Shown: positions 49,903 through 58,161 of the stretch, piece after piece | Layout of the letters: each line of letters starts with the position of its first letter | Numbering within the stretch: the stretch's first letter is position 1 | DNA from: Desulfolinea sp964487745 | Lineage (GTDB): Bacteria; Chloroflexota; Anaerolineae; Anaerolineales; Villigracilaceae | DNA length: 64,000 nt | NCBI GenBank assembly: GCA_964487745.1 | Contig: CAZASG010000015.1 | Location: 1 to 64,000, forward strand | Reading direction: 5' to 3' | The notes under the pieces: model-generated | Told to the model about the DNA's origin: nothing | The model's input: the letters and a program-made list of their open reading frames with translations, nothing else | Database searches by the model: none | Made by a program: the position numbers and the translations under genes

Positions 49903-50745
49903 ATGAGTAAATTAAAAATTGCATTTATCGGTTCAGGTGCAATGGCAGGCGCGATGATCGTCGGTCTGCTGCGCGAAAAATTGGCTTCCCCGGAGGATCT
50001 CTTTACCAGCGATCCACGAGAAGATCGTGGTAAAGAATTACAAGAAAAATACGGCGTTCAGCCATTCACCGATAACGGCATCGCCATCAAAAACGCGGAC
50101 GTGGTTGTTCTTTCCATCAAACCCCAGCGTTTGGGAGCTGTGCTCGAGGAACTCAAGGGAAAAATCCCGGAAGATGCTTTCGTCATCTCGATCATTGCAG
50201 GCGCAACGATCAAAAAGATCGGCAAGGGATTGGGGCACAAAAAGATTATACGCACCATGCCCAATACCCCCGCCCGCATCGGGGAGGGGATCACGGTCTG
50301 GGTGGCGTCGGATGAAGTCAGTGATGAGCAAAAGAAACAGGCACAGACGATCTTGTCCGCTTTAGGCGAAGAAGTTTTCGTCGAAGATGAGTATTATCTC
50401 GATATGGCCACCGCCCTCTCCGGGACAGGACCTGCCTATGTCTACATGTTCATGGAAGCCATGATCGATGCGGGCGTACATATGGGGTTCCCCCGCCGCA
50501 TCTCGGAGAAGCTCGTCGTCCAGACCATGCGCGGATCGGTCAACTTCTACGACCGCAATGACGTCCACGTTGCAGCACTGCGTAATCAAGTCACATCCTC
50601 GGGCGGAACTTCTGCGGAAGCCCTCTACTATCTTGAAAAAGCGGGGGTTCGGACAGCCATCTCACGCGCGATCTGGGCAGCCTATCAACGTTCGTTGGAA
50701 TTGGGCAAAGAGAAGAAAGAACACGTGCCCAAAGATCAAGAGTAA
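49903..50745 (+). CDS. proC: Pyrroline-5-carboxylate reductase
   Basis: This 280-residue enzyme makes proline from pyrroline-5-carboxylate with NAD(P)H. The N-terminal Rossmann motif is IAFIGSGAMAGAMIVGLL, VVLSIKPQRLGAVLEEL follows, and the signature is MPNTPARIGEGITVW. The C-terminal helical domain has ALSGTGPAYVYMFMEAMIDAGV and the active loop VTSSGGTSAEALYYLE. AAAAAGGAA precedes the ATG. It is followed 33 nt later by the GDCCVxC gene. Confidence 0.97.
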   Translation: MSKLKIAFIGSGAMAGAMIVGLLREKLASPEDLFTSDPREDRGKELQEKYGVQPFTDNGIAIKNADVVVLSIKPQRLGAVLEELKGKIPEDAFVISIIAGATIKKIGKGLGHKKIIRTMPNTPARIGEGITVWVASDEVSDEQKKQAQTILSALGEEVFVEDEYYLDMATALSGTGPAYVYMFMEAMIDAGVHMGFPRRISEKLVVQTMRGSVNFYDRNDVHVAALRNQVTSSGGTSAEALYYLEKAGVRTAISRAIWAAYQRSLELGKEKKEHVPKDQE

Positions 50746-50778
50746 ACTCAAGAAGAACTGATTTCTAAGGACAAAGAC

Positions 50779-50991
50779 ATGACAGATTTATTGGCAACGA
50801 TTACTTGTACTGAATGTGACTTTATAAGAAAAGTAGAGATGCCACTCGATACCTGAGTGATGTTTTATGAATGTGCTAGTTGTGGCACAATCCTTAGACC
50901 TAAACCCGGGGATTGTTGTGTATTTTGCTCCTATTCAGATAAGCACTGTCCCTCTAAGCAGAGAGAACTCGATGAAATCATAGGCAAGTGA
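50779..50991 (+). CDS. GDCCVxC-domain protein with in-frame UGA, probable selenoprotein
   Basis: The frame ATG 50779 to TGA 50991 is interrupted only by TGA at codon 26 (50854-50856). Read through, it gives 70 residues with C-x2-C (10, 13), EMPLDT-U-VMFYEC, a second C-x2-C (32, 35), GDCCVFC (44-50) and HCPSKQ (Cys57). This matches a family of small Cys-rich proteins known in Cys and selenocysteine forms, in which the residue between MPTDA and the FYEC segment is Cys or Sec. Here UGA falls exactly at that site. AAGGA precedes the ATG. A hairpin at 50872-50889 may act as SECIS. The function of the family is unknown; redox or metal chemistry is likely. A nonsense mutation is the alternative. Confidence 0.75.
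50872..50889 (+). promoter_or_regulatory. Candidate bacterial SECIS hairpin
   Basis: TGTGC and GCACA enclose the loop TAGTTGTG, 15 nt after the in-frame UGA, within the distance used by bacterial SECIS elements. The stem is short and no experimental rule fixes this family's SECIS. Confidence 0.4.
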
Positions 50992-51086
50992 AGCAAGCGT
51001 TACACATCAATAAGTTTTTTCAACTTTTCAACTTGCAACCTTCAACTATAATAGGGCGGCTATAAAAGAAACAGAATTTAATTATC

Positions 51087-53087
51087 ATGTCTCTCATCAT
51101 CGCAAATTCCCTCACCAAATCCTACGGCCACGTTGATATTTTCAACGGGCTGAGTTTTACCATTGAGCACGGTTCACGCATGGCTATTGTCGGTCCCAAC
51201 GGGGTTGGGAAGACGACTTTATTGCGCATCCTGATCGATGAAGAATCCCCTTCCGAGGGCAAGGTCACCCGCGCAAAAAAACTGCGCATCGGTTATTTGC
51301 CACAGGCGAAGGATTTTCATTCCGAAAGTACGGTTTGGGATGAGTGTTTGGCGATCTTTGCCGATTTGCGCAAAATGGAAAGCGAGATCAATTCTCTCGC
51401 CGAGCAGATGTCGGACGAGGCCTCAGCAAGCCAGGTCATGGAGCGATACGGGAAACTTCAGGCAGCGTTTGAACATCGTGGCGGATACACCTACGAGACC
51501 CGCATCCGGCAGGTCTTATCCGGTCTCGGCTTTGCCGCTTCCGATTTTGAGATGCCCATCCCCCACCTTTCGGGCGGACAGCGCACGCGCGCCTATCTCG
51601 CAAAATTACTGCTCTCAGAGCCGGATGTGCTCTTACTCGATGAGCCTACCAACCATCTTGACATCACCGCCGTGGAGTGGCTCGAAGGCTATCTCAGCAA
51701 ATGGGATGGCGCAGTTCTGATCGTTTCGCATGATCGTTATTTCCTCGACCATGTCGCCAATGGCATTCTGGAGATGACGGCGGCAGGCATCGAAACCTAT
51801 CGTGGTAATTACAGCCACTATGTTGGGCAGCGTGCCGAACGCTGGGAGCGCCGTCAGAAAGTCTTCAGGGCTGAAAAGGAAAAGCTGCTCAAGGAAGCCG
51901 AATATATCAAGAAGCATATCGAGGGACAGCGCGTTTCACAGGCACGTGGAAAGTTGCGCCGTCTGAGCCGGATCGTGCAGGCCATTGAGCAGGTCGGCAT
52001 GGACGCCGTCGTCAACCAAAAATGGAGCGTGGTCAGCCAGAATATAACCGTTGCCACCAGCGATCTCAGTCCCGATGAAGCTGAGCAGCGTGTGCGTGCC
52101 CTGCGTCTACCCGACCATCGTCCGCCGCAGCTTTATCTAAATTTGCGCTCGCAAAAACGCTCTGGCGAAAAAGTCATCCGCACCAAAGATGTGCAGATCG
52201 GCTTCGACCAGCCCCTCTTCTCTGCGCCCGATCTTGAGTTGGAACGGCTCGATTGCGCCGCGCTGATCGGTCCAAATGGCGCAGGTAAAACCACCTTCGT
52301 GCGCACCATGTTAGGGCAGATCCCGCCTTTTTCTGGCAAAGTGCGCATGGGCGCATCGCTCGAGATCGGTTATTTTTCGCAGGCACACGAAAGCCTGAAC
52401 GAAGAAAACACCCTCATGGAAGAGATCGAAAGCGTCTCCCCCATGCTGCCAGGCGGCATCCGCGCTTATCTCGGTAAATTTCTTTTCTCCGGCGATGATG
52501 TCTTCAAAAAGGTTTTTACTCTGTCGGGCGGCGAGCGCGGTCGGCTGGCGCTGGCAAAGCTCTCGCTGCAGGATACAAACCTGCTCCTGCTCGATGAACC
52601 CACCAACCATCTCGATATCCCCGCACAGGAGATCATGCAACAAGTCTTGAACTCCTACAAGGGAACGATCCTGCTTATCACCCATGACCGCTACCTGATC
52701 GACGCCCTTGCCACGCAGATATGGGAGATCTTCCCGGATGAGAAAAAGCTGATTATCTTCAAGGGGACATATTCCCAAATGCGCGAAGAACGGGAGAAGG
52801 AAGCGGCACGTGCGCAAGAGGCACTTGCTGCCGCGCAAGGAAAGACAGGTTCAACCCGAAGATCTCGGCGCAACCCCGCCCAAAAAGCGGAGCGCCGTCG
52901 CATTGCCCGCCTGCAGGAAGTTGAAAATCAGGTCGCTACCCTTGAGAAACGTCTCTCCGAGCTTGGCACCCTGCTTGAAAATCCGCCCGATGATGCGGAA
53001 GAACTCCGTCAACTTGCCGATGAATATAATCAGGTGCAGGACGAGATGGATGCGATGCTGGTCGAGTGGGAAAATTTAGCGGATTAG
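51087..53087 (+). CDS. ABC-F family ATPase
   Basis: This 666-residue soluble protein has two ABC domains and no membrane part. Walker A GPNGVGKTTLL near 38 and GPNGAGKTTFV near 395; signatures LSGGQRTRAYLAKL and LSGGERGRLALAKL; Walker B LLLDEPTNHLD twice. A charged linker (about 240-300, QRAERWERRQKVFRAEKEKLLKEAEYIKKHIEGQR) and a C-terminal coiled coil (about 570-660) are typical of Uup/YdiF-like members. ABC-F proteins act on the ribosomal E site or in resistance. TATAAT at 51047-51052 lies 35 nt upstream of the ATG. Confidence 0.95.
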   Translation: MSLIIANSLTKSYGHVDIFNGLSFTIEHGSRMAIVGPNGVGKTTLLRILIDEESPSEGKVTRAKKLRIGYLPQAKDFHSESTVWDECLAIFADLRKMESEINSLAEQMSDEASASQVMERYGKLQAAFEHRGGYTYETRIRQVLSGLGFAASDFEMPIPHLSGGQRTRAYLAKLLLSEPDVLLLDEPTNHLDITAVEWLEGYLSKWDGAVLIVSHDRYFLDHVANGILEMTAAGIETYRGNYSHYVGQRAERWERRQKVFRAEKEKLLKEAEYIKKHIEGQRVSQARGKLRRLSRIVQAIEQVGMDAVVNQKWSVVSQNITVATSDLSPDEAEQRVRALRLPDHRPPQLYLNLRSQKRSGEKVIRTKDVQIGFDQPLFSAPDLELERLDCAALIGPNGAGKTTFVRTMLGQIPPFSGKVRMGASLEIGYFSQAHESLNEENTLMEEIESVSPMLPGGIRAYLGKFLFSGDDVFKKVFTLSGGERGRLALAKLSLQDTNLLLLDEPTNHLDIPAQEIMQQVLNSYKGTILLITHDRYLIDALATQIWEIFPDEKKLIIFKGTYSQMREEREKEAARAQEALAAAQGKTGSTRRSRRNPAQKAERRRIARLQEVENQVATLEKRLSELGTLLENPPDDAEELRQLADEYNQVQDEMDAMLVEWENLAD

Positions 53088-53124
53088 CCCCCACTGTCCT
53101 TCGGACAAAGTGCCCCGAAGGGGT

Positions 53125-53282
53125 ATCTCCCCTTGCGCAGCATCCTTTAGGGCAAATTCCAAAAGCATGGAATTTAGGGGAGATGAAAATAGCAAAGTGT
53201 GTTTTTTAAATCTTGTTGTGTTATCCCCCTGTTTTACTTGCAAAATGGGGGGATGCCCCCGCGAAGCGAGGGGCAGGGGGCG
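53125..53282. repeat. G/C-rich REP-like repeat block between ABC-F and arfB
   Basis: TCTCCCC (53125-53131) pairs with GGGGAGA (53176-53182), and AAATTCC with GGAATTT inside. A second block at 53225-53282 has TCCCCCTGTTTTAC..GGGGGGATGCCCC and a GGGCAGGGGGC tail like that at 3602-3650. No gene is seen in 53088-53314. Confidence 0.6.
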
Positions 53283-53302
53283 TGCAATACAGTTCTTTCT
53301 TT

Positions 53303-53308
53303 TATAAT
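53303..53308 (+). promoter_or_regulatory. -10 box of leaderless arfB
   Basis: TATAAT ends 7 nt before the A of ATG 53315, so initiation should be on the start codon. There is no -35 match. Confidence 0.55.
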
Positions 53309-53314
53309 GGAATT

Positions 53315-53719
53315 ATGATGAATATCCCTCCTGAAAGCCTATCCTTTGAATACTTCCGCGCATCCGGCCCGGGCGGCCAGAATGTGAATAAGGTCAGCAC
53401 TGCCGTGCGGCTGCGTTTTACTGTGGATGCCGCTCGTCTCCCCGTCGCCGTGCGGGAGCGGCTCATCCGCCTAGCAGGCAGGAAAATCACTGAGGAGGGC
53501 ATTCTGATCATCGAAGCCTCGCGCTTCCGCACGCGGGAACGGAATCAAGCCGATGCGTATGCACGTCTCGAACAAATGCTGGAGCGGGCATCCATCCCTC
53601 CGAAGAAGCGGCGTCCAACAAAGCCGACGAGAGCTTCCGTCAAAAGACGACTGGATGCAAAAAAACGTCGCGGGGATGTAAAACGCTTGCGGGGAAAAGT
53701 GAAAAGAAATAACGATTAA
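53315..53719 (+). CDS. arfB: Alternative ribosome-rescue factor ArfB (YaeJ-like)
   Basis: This 134-residue release-factor-like hydrolase frees peptides from ribosomes stalled without a stop codon. The GGQ catalytic loop is in RASGPGGQNVNKVSTAVRLRF, and the basic C-terminal tail (about 95-134, KKRRPTKPTRASVKRRLDAKKRRGDVKRL) fits the empty mRNA channel. The start is at the tandem ATG-ATG (53315 or 53318), and the longer upstream frame from 53213 runs through a repeat and is rejected. It converges with the GGDEF-EAL gene. Confidence 0.95.
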   Translation: MMNIPPESLSFEYFRASGPGGQNVNKVSTAVRLRFTVDAARLPVAVRERLIRLAGRKITEEGILIIEASRFRTRERNQADAYARLEQMLERASIPPKKRRPTKPTRASVKRRLDAKKRRGDVKRLRGKVKRNND

Positions 53720-53725
53720 GAACGA

Positions 53726-55999
53726 TCAGACTAAAAAGAAGTCTTCTCTTTCGAAAAGCAATTCCATATCTTCTTTGTACATCGGTTTTGCGGCATAAAA
53801 TCCTTGCCCCAAAGAACAATTCAACTCCTTGAGCATAGTCAATTGCTCGATGAGCTCAATCCCTTCCGCTACAACATCCAGATCAAGAACTGCCGCCAAA
53901 TGGATAATTCCCTCTACCAATGCGCGTCCTTTTCCATTATGGGCAATTCTGTCGATGAATGTTTTGTCGATCTTGAGAGCGCTGATGGGAAAATGATGTA
54001 GATAACCTATTGACGAGTAGCCGGTGCCAAAATCATCCAAATGTAACTGAACACCAAGTTTGCTGATTTGCTTCAGCGCTTTGAGGGCTTGTTCAGCATC
54101 TTCAACGATGGTGCTTTCTGTGATCTCCAAATGCAAGCGTTTTGGATCCAATTTTGTTTCCTGAAGGGTCTGGACCAGGAAATCGAAAAACTCATGATGC
54201 GTTATCTGCTTCCCTGATATATTGACACTTATCGAAAGATTCTTTACGCGAGTATGATCTTTTTCCCAGTCCTTTATTTGCTTGCAAGCCTCTGCCAAGA
54301 CCCAATTACCGATCTCCAAGATCAAACCGGTTTCTTCAGCTACCGGTATAAATTCATTGGGTTGGATAATACCTTGTTCCGCATGGTGCCAGCGGACAAG
54401 AGCCTCCATTCCTAGCATTTCACCTGTACTCAAATCAACAATCGGCTGAAAAGAAAGTTTGAAATCATTATTCTGAATAGCTTGCGCTAATTCTCTCTCT
54501 CGCTTAATACGCTCAGTAACTTTTTTCCCCATCTCTGAGTCAAATATGGCATATCGTGCTCGTCCTGCATCTTTTGCCTGATACATGGCAATATCTGCAT
54601 CTTTCAGAAGCATATTAGGTGCTGAGTAGGCAGGGTTTCCAAACACGATCCCAATACTAGCCGTCATGGGGATTTCTATATTCAGAATTTCAGAGGGGCG
54701 CAGAAGCTCTTTAGATATTCGCTCGGCAATAATGACAGGACTATTCGAGCTATCGAAATTCTCGAGAAGAATAATAAACTCATCTCCTCCCAAACGGGCA
54801 ACGGTATCAACACTCCGAGCACAAGATTTGATCCGCTGCGCGCACTCGATCAAAATGTGATCTCCGACATCATGCCCCAAGGTATCATTGATATCTTTGA
54901 ATTTATCCAGATCCAGAAATAAAACCGCATATTGGTAGTTTTTATCCCGCTCTGAGAAGTGAAGCGCATGCTGTAAACGATCTAAAAGGAGCATGCGGTT
55001 GGGCAATCCGGTCAGGGCATCGTGCAAGGCATCGTGTTGAAGTTTTGCTTCAGCTTTCTTCCGTGAAGAAATATCGCTATGTGAACCCACAGTTCTTATA
55101 GGAGTCCCTGCTTCATCTAAAACCGCTTTTCCACGAGTAAGGACCCAAATATATTGTCCATTTTTGTGTCTTAGGCGATATTCAAACTCAAAAGTGGCAT
55201 CCTGATTGTCGATGAAATTGGACAGGTATTGCGTAGCTCGTTCCAGATCGTCAGGATGGATAAGGTTGATCCAATCCAGTGAAGTATTCCCAATCTCATC
55301 GTCTTCGTAGCCAAGCATCTCTTTCCAACGCGGGGAATAATAAACTGTATTCGTCTTGAAATCCCAATCCCAAAGACCGTCATTGGCTGATTGGGCAATA
55401 AGCGAATAACGCAACTCGCTGGCTTCGATCTGTTTTTTTCTTCTTTTTTCAAGATTAGTGAGATGGACTTTAGAGATAATGAGCAAAAGCCCCCCAAAAG
55501 ACATAAACGCAGCAGAGGATGAAATTACATCTTCAAAAATAAATTTTGGAAAAAGGACTGGCAATAAGAGAATACCAATGAGATTAAGGGCAAGCGCAAA
55601 CAAAACAAACTTCAGCGGGAAAAAAGTATTGAGAATTAAAAGTGGCAAGAGCAAATAGGCGATATCTTCCAAGTCTGTATCAAGTACCACTGCTGTGAAA
55701 ATCACTACAAATGAAATAAAAATCGCAAACAAGATAGCTTCTTTGAAATAGCCTGAACGATTTAAGCCATATGCGATCAAAAAGAAAAGCGAGGAGCCAG
55801 CAGTAATGAGGAAATCAAGATCATCACTTAGCGCTCGCTCGGAACCAAACAGATACGGGATTGTTGAAACAAAGACCCCCACAGGGAAAAAAATGAGCAC
55901 TAACGAAGAGAGAAGCTTTGAGTTTGCCCTTTGCTCAACATCCTTCAGGCGCTCAGCAGGCGTTATTAGTTTTTCCCACAATCTTTTTACTATTGCCAT
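53726..55999 (-). CDS. Membrane-bound PAS-GGDEF-EAL cyclic-di-GMP protein
   Basis: This 757-residue protein has five to six N-terminal membrane helices (about 30-190) and a PAS/PAC domain (about 205-320, LIAQSANDGLWDWDFKTNTVYYSPRWKEMLGY). A GGDEF domain (about 330-495) has an intact RLGGDEF, and an EAL domain (about 505-755) has GMEALVRWHH, the metal-binding Glu and Asp in LHLEITES and LDDFGTGYSSIGYL, and the loop 6 Glu. Both catalytic sites look intact, so it could make and degrade c-di-GMP. ATG 55999 begins the membrane segment; the TTG at 56047 is less likely. Confidence 0.95.
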   Translation of the reverse strand: MAIVKRLWEKLITPAERLKDVEQRANSKLLSSLVLIFFPVGVFVSTIPYLFGSERALSDDLDFLITAGSSLFFLIAYGLNRSGYFKEAILFAIFISFVVIFTAVVLDTDLEDIAYLLLPLLILNTFFPLKFVLFALALNLIGILLLPVLFPKFIFEDVISSSAAFMSFGGLLLIISKVHLTNLEKRRKKQIEASELRYSLIAQSANDGLWDWDFKTNTVYYSPRWKEMLGYEDDEIGNTSLDWINLIHPDDLERATQYLSNFIDNQDATFEFEYRLRHKNGQYIWVLTRGKAVLDEAGTPIRTVGSHSDISSRKKAEAKLQHDALHDALTGLPNRMLLLDRLQHALHFSERDKNYQYAVLFLDLDKFKDINDTLGHDVGDHILIECAQRIKSCARSVDTVARLGGDEFIILLENFDSSNSPVIIAERISKELLRPSEILNIEIPMTASIGIVFGNPAYSAPNMLLKDADIAMYQAKDAGRARYAIFDSEMGKKVTERIKRERELAQAIQNNDFKLSFQPIVDLSTGEMLGMEALVRWHHAEQGIIQPNEFIPVAEETGLILEIGNWVLAEACKQIKDWEKDHTRVKNLSISVNISGKQITHHEFFDFLVQTLQETKLDPKRLHLEITESTIVEDAEQALKALKQISKLGVQLHLDDFGTGYSSIGYLHHFPISALKIDKTFIDRIAHNGKGRALVEGIIHLAAVLDLDVVAEGIELIEQLTMLKELNCSLGQGFYAAKPMYKEDMELLFEREDFFLV

Positions 56000-56167
56000 A
56001 TTATTATCTGGTATCACATGAAGACAGACTAAGGAAAAGCTCAACACATAGTAACATCGTATCAGACTACTGATACGAATGGAGCATGGCGGACGCGACC
56101 ATTATAGTGCGCAGAGAAGGGGCTTATGCTTACGTTGACTTTACAATATTATCTACTGATAAACAAC

Positions 56168-57073
56168 CTAGAACCTGTCCAGATCAATGTCATGATGTGA
56201 TATTTCATCGTCAATCGGTTCAAGATGCGTAAAAGCAACCGAATTTTGTACCACAGCACAAATCTCCGCTTCGATATCTTCGGCAATATGATGGGCATCA
56301 TGTACCGTCCATTCACCAGGAACAAGAACATGCACTGAAATGAAATGGCGCGCACCAGCCTGGCGTGTACGCAGGGCATGGAAGTCAATGCTTTTTTCGT
56401 TACGGTACTTTTCCAGCACATCTTCAACCGCTTGCATTTCTTCGGGAGAAAGTGATGCATCCATCAACCCGGCAATAGAACGTCGGATAAGCTGTACACC
56501 TGTGTAAACGATATTCGCTGAAACTCCGAGAGCAATCAGAGGGTCAAGAATTGTCCAGCCCGTTAGTGCGACTGCACCCACACCGGCTACCACGCCAACA
56601 GAAGTCCACACATCCGTCATGAGATGATGCCCGTCCGCTTCGAGCGTGATGGAGGCATGTTTTTTGCCAGCCCGAAGCAATATCTGCGCAACAACCAGGT
56701 TGACGAGCGAAGCGATGATCGAGATCGCCAACCCGACCCCGACCTGCTCGATCTCACGCGGATTAATTATTCGCTCTATGGCAGTTACCATGATTCCCGC
56801 CGCGGCAACAAGGATCAACACCCCCTCAGCGTTACTGGAAAAATACTCCGCTTTGCCATGTCCATAAGTGTGGCTATCGTCGGGCGGGCGGGCGGCAATG
56901 GTCAACATACTGAGAGCCATGATCGCAGCCAGCAAGTTGACGACCGATTCGATCGCATCGGAGAGCAAGCCGACCGATCCGGTCAACAGATAGGCGCCGG
57001 CTTTTAGCCCAATGGTTAACGTAGCAGCAGCGATGGAAAGCCAGGCATAGCGGGTTAGAGAAGAACGTTTCAT
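56168..57073 (-). CDS. Cation diffusion facilitator transporter
   Basis: This 301-residue CDF transporter has six membrane helices and a cytosolic C-terminal domain. Metal-site residues appear in LLSDAIESVVNLLAA (helix II) and LEADGHHLMTDVWTSVG (helix V, HxxxD). HTYGHGKAEY is the loop signature. The cytosolic part HFISVHVLVPGEWTVHDAHHIAEDIEAEI is complete. The substrate is likely Zn, Fe or Mn, not decidable here. It begins 3 nt after the hydrolase stop, so the two are cotranscribed. Confidence 0.95.
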   Translation of the reverse strand: MKRSSLTRYAWLSIAAATLTIGLKAGAYLLTGSVGLLSDAIESVVNLLAAIMALSMLTIAARPPDDSHTYGHGKAEYFSSNAEGVLILVAAAGIMVTAIERIINPREIEQVGVGLAISIIASLVNLVVAQILLRAGKKHASITLEADGHHLMTDVWTSVGVVAGVGAVALTGWTILDPLIALGVSANIVYTGVQLIRRSIAGLMDASLSPEEMQAVEDVLEKYRNEKSIDFHALRTRQAGARHFISVHVLVPGEWTVHDAHHIAEDIEAEICAVVQNSVAFTHLEPIDDEISHHDIDLDRF

Positions 57074-57076
57074 ATC

Positions 57077-58126
57077 TTATTTTAGGTGAGTTTCAAAAAA
57101 GTAAAAAAAACTGCGCTCAAAATCAGCTGTGTAATTATTGTTAAAGGTGTGTTTTGCTCCCTCGTAAAAGGCGCAGTTAATTTCTTTGCCAAGTGCAGTC
57201 AGTGTAGCACAAGTTTCCTTACTCCACAAAACCGGGATAACTTCATCTGCAGTCCCGTGATAGAGTTTGAGTGGCGAGGTGATCAGGCCATAGGAATGAT
57301 GCGGTGAGATCGCAGTCAAAAGATGCGGGGGCGTATCCAGTTCATCCTGTGCATTGATATAAGCAGCGTTCTTGCTCACATCTCCACTCATTGGGGCGTA
57401 AAGCATCGTCGCATTGATATCGTTGCTAATGGTGGTCACTCGCAAAGCAACTTCACCACCCATGCTATGCCCCCACAAGCCGATCTTTTCGGGATTTATC
57501 ATGGACCACGTCCCCACCCCACCCTGTGACTGGATCATCGCGATCAGATTCAGAATATCGGTCGCCAGACCGTTGCGGAAACGGTCGTCGCCTGAGCCTG
57601 ATTCTCCATAATTACGCATATTGGGGTGAAAAACAATATACCCCTCCTGCGCGATCCGATCTGCATAGATCGTAGAATAGGGCATTAGCTGGTATCCACC
57701 CGTATCGTAATTCCCATGGATGGCAATAATGACTGGAAAAGTCCCCTCCCCTTTGGGGATATTGACAAAACCGTAGATCGGGATGCCATCGCTGGAGTAT
57801 TGAAACTTATAGCGTGTAAAACGTCCTTCTTCACTGATCTTCTCCAAAAGCTGGATCGTCCCGATCCCGTAGATGCGCGCCCGCATGGAGGCGATAGTGT
57901 ACTTCTCCAACGGATTGGGTGTCATGGTAGGCACAGGCAGTGTAGCCGTTATCGTCGGAAAAACCAGCGGTGTGCGCGTCGCAGCCTGAGGCTGAAAAGG
58001 GGTTGATGTTGCAGGAACAGGCGATGGGGCAAATGTGGGAATCATTGGCTCTGCTTGAGCAGGTGCACAGGCTGTAAGAAGTCCAATAATAAGGGAAAAG
58101 GCAAAAAAACAATCTCGCGTTTTCAT
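57077..58126 (-). CDS. Lipoprotein alpha/beta hydrolase (S9-like)
   Basis: This 349-residue protein has lipobox LLTAC (Cys20), a Pro/Thr-rich linker, and an alpha/beta hydrolase domain. PVIIAIHGNYDTGG gives the oxyanion loop, GLWGHSMGGEVALR the nucleophile elbow, GTADEVIP the acid and EGAKHTFN the His. It is therefore an outside-facing serine hydrolase or peptidase. The ATG of the gene is 9 nt from TATAAT (58140-58135), which predicts a leaderless mRNA. It leads the CDF transporter. Confidence 0.9.
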   Translation of the reverse strand: MKTRDCFFAFSLIIGLLTACAPAQAEPMIPTFAPSPVPATSTPFQPQAATRTPLVFPTITATLPVPTMTPNPLEKYTIASMRARIYGIGTIQLLEKISEEGRFTRYKFQYSSDGIPIYGFVNIPKGEGTFPVIIAIHGNYDTGGYQLMPYSTIYADRIAQEGYIVFHPNMRNYGESGSGDDRFRNGLATDILNLIAMIQSQGGVGTWSMINPEKIGLWGHSMGGEVALRVTTISNDINATMLYAPMSGDVSKNAAYINAQDELDTPPHLLTAISPHHSYGLITSPLKLYHGTADEVIPVLWSKETCATLTALGKEINCAFYEGAKHTFNNNYTADFERSFFYFFETHLK

Positions 58127-58134
58127 CAAAAAAG

Positions 58135-58155
58135 ATTATAACGGCGTTGTATAAT
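58135..58155. promoter_or_regulatory. Overlapping divergent -10 boxes for the hydrolase and mutL
   Basis: The minus-strand TATAAT (58140-58135) serves the hydrolase and the plus-strand TATAAT (58150-58155) serves mutL, with 9 nt between them. The two sets of polymerase contacts overlap. The sequence ATTATAACG..CGTTGTATAAT is nearly palindromic. Confidence 0.65.
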
Positions 58156-58161
58156 ACCCTC

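Noticed and set aside
50860..50991. Independent 43-residue ORF starting at ATG 50860 after the UGA
   Set aside because: It would lose the first C-x2-C pair and the MPLDT segment that belong to the family, and no ribosome-binding site precedes it.
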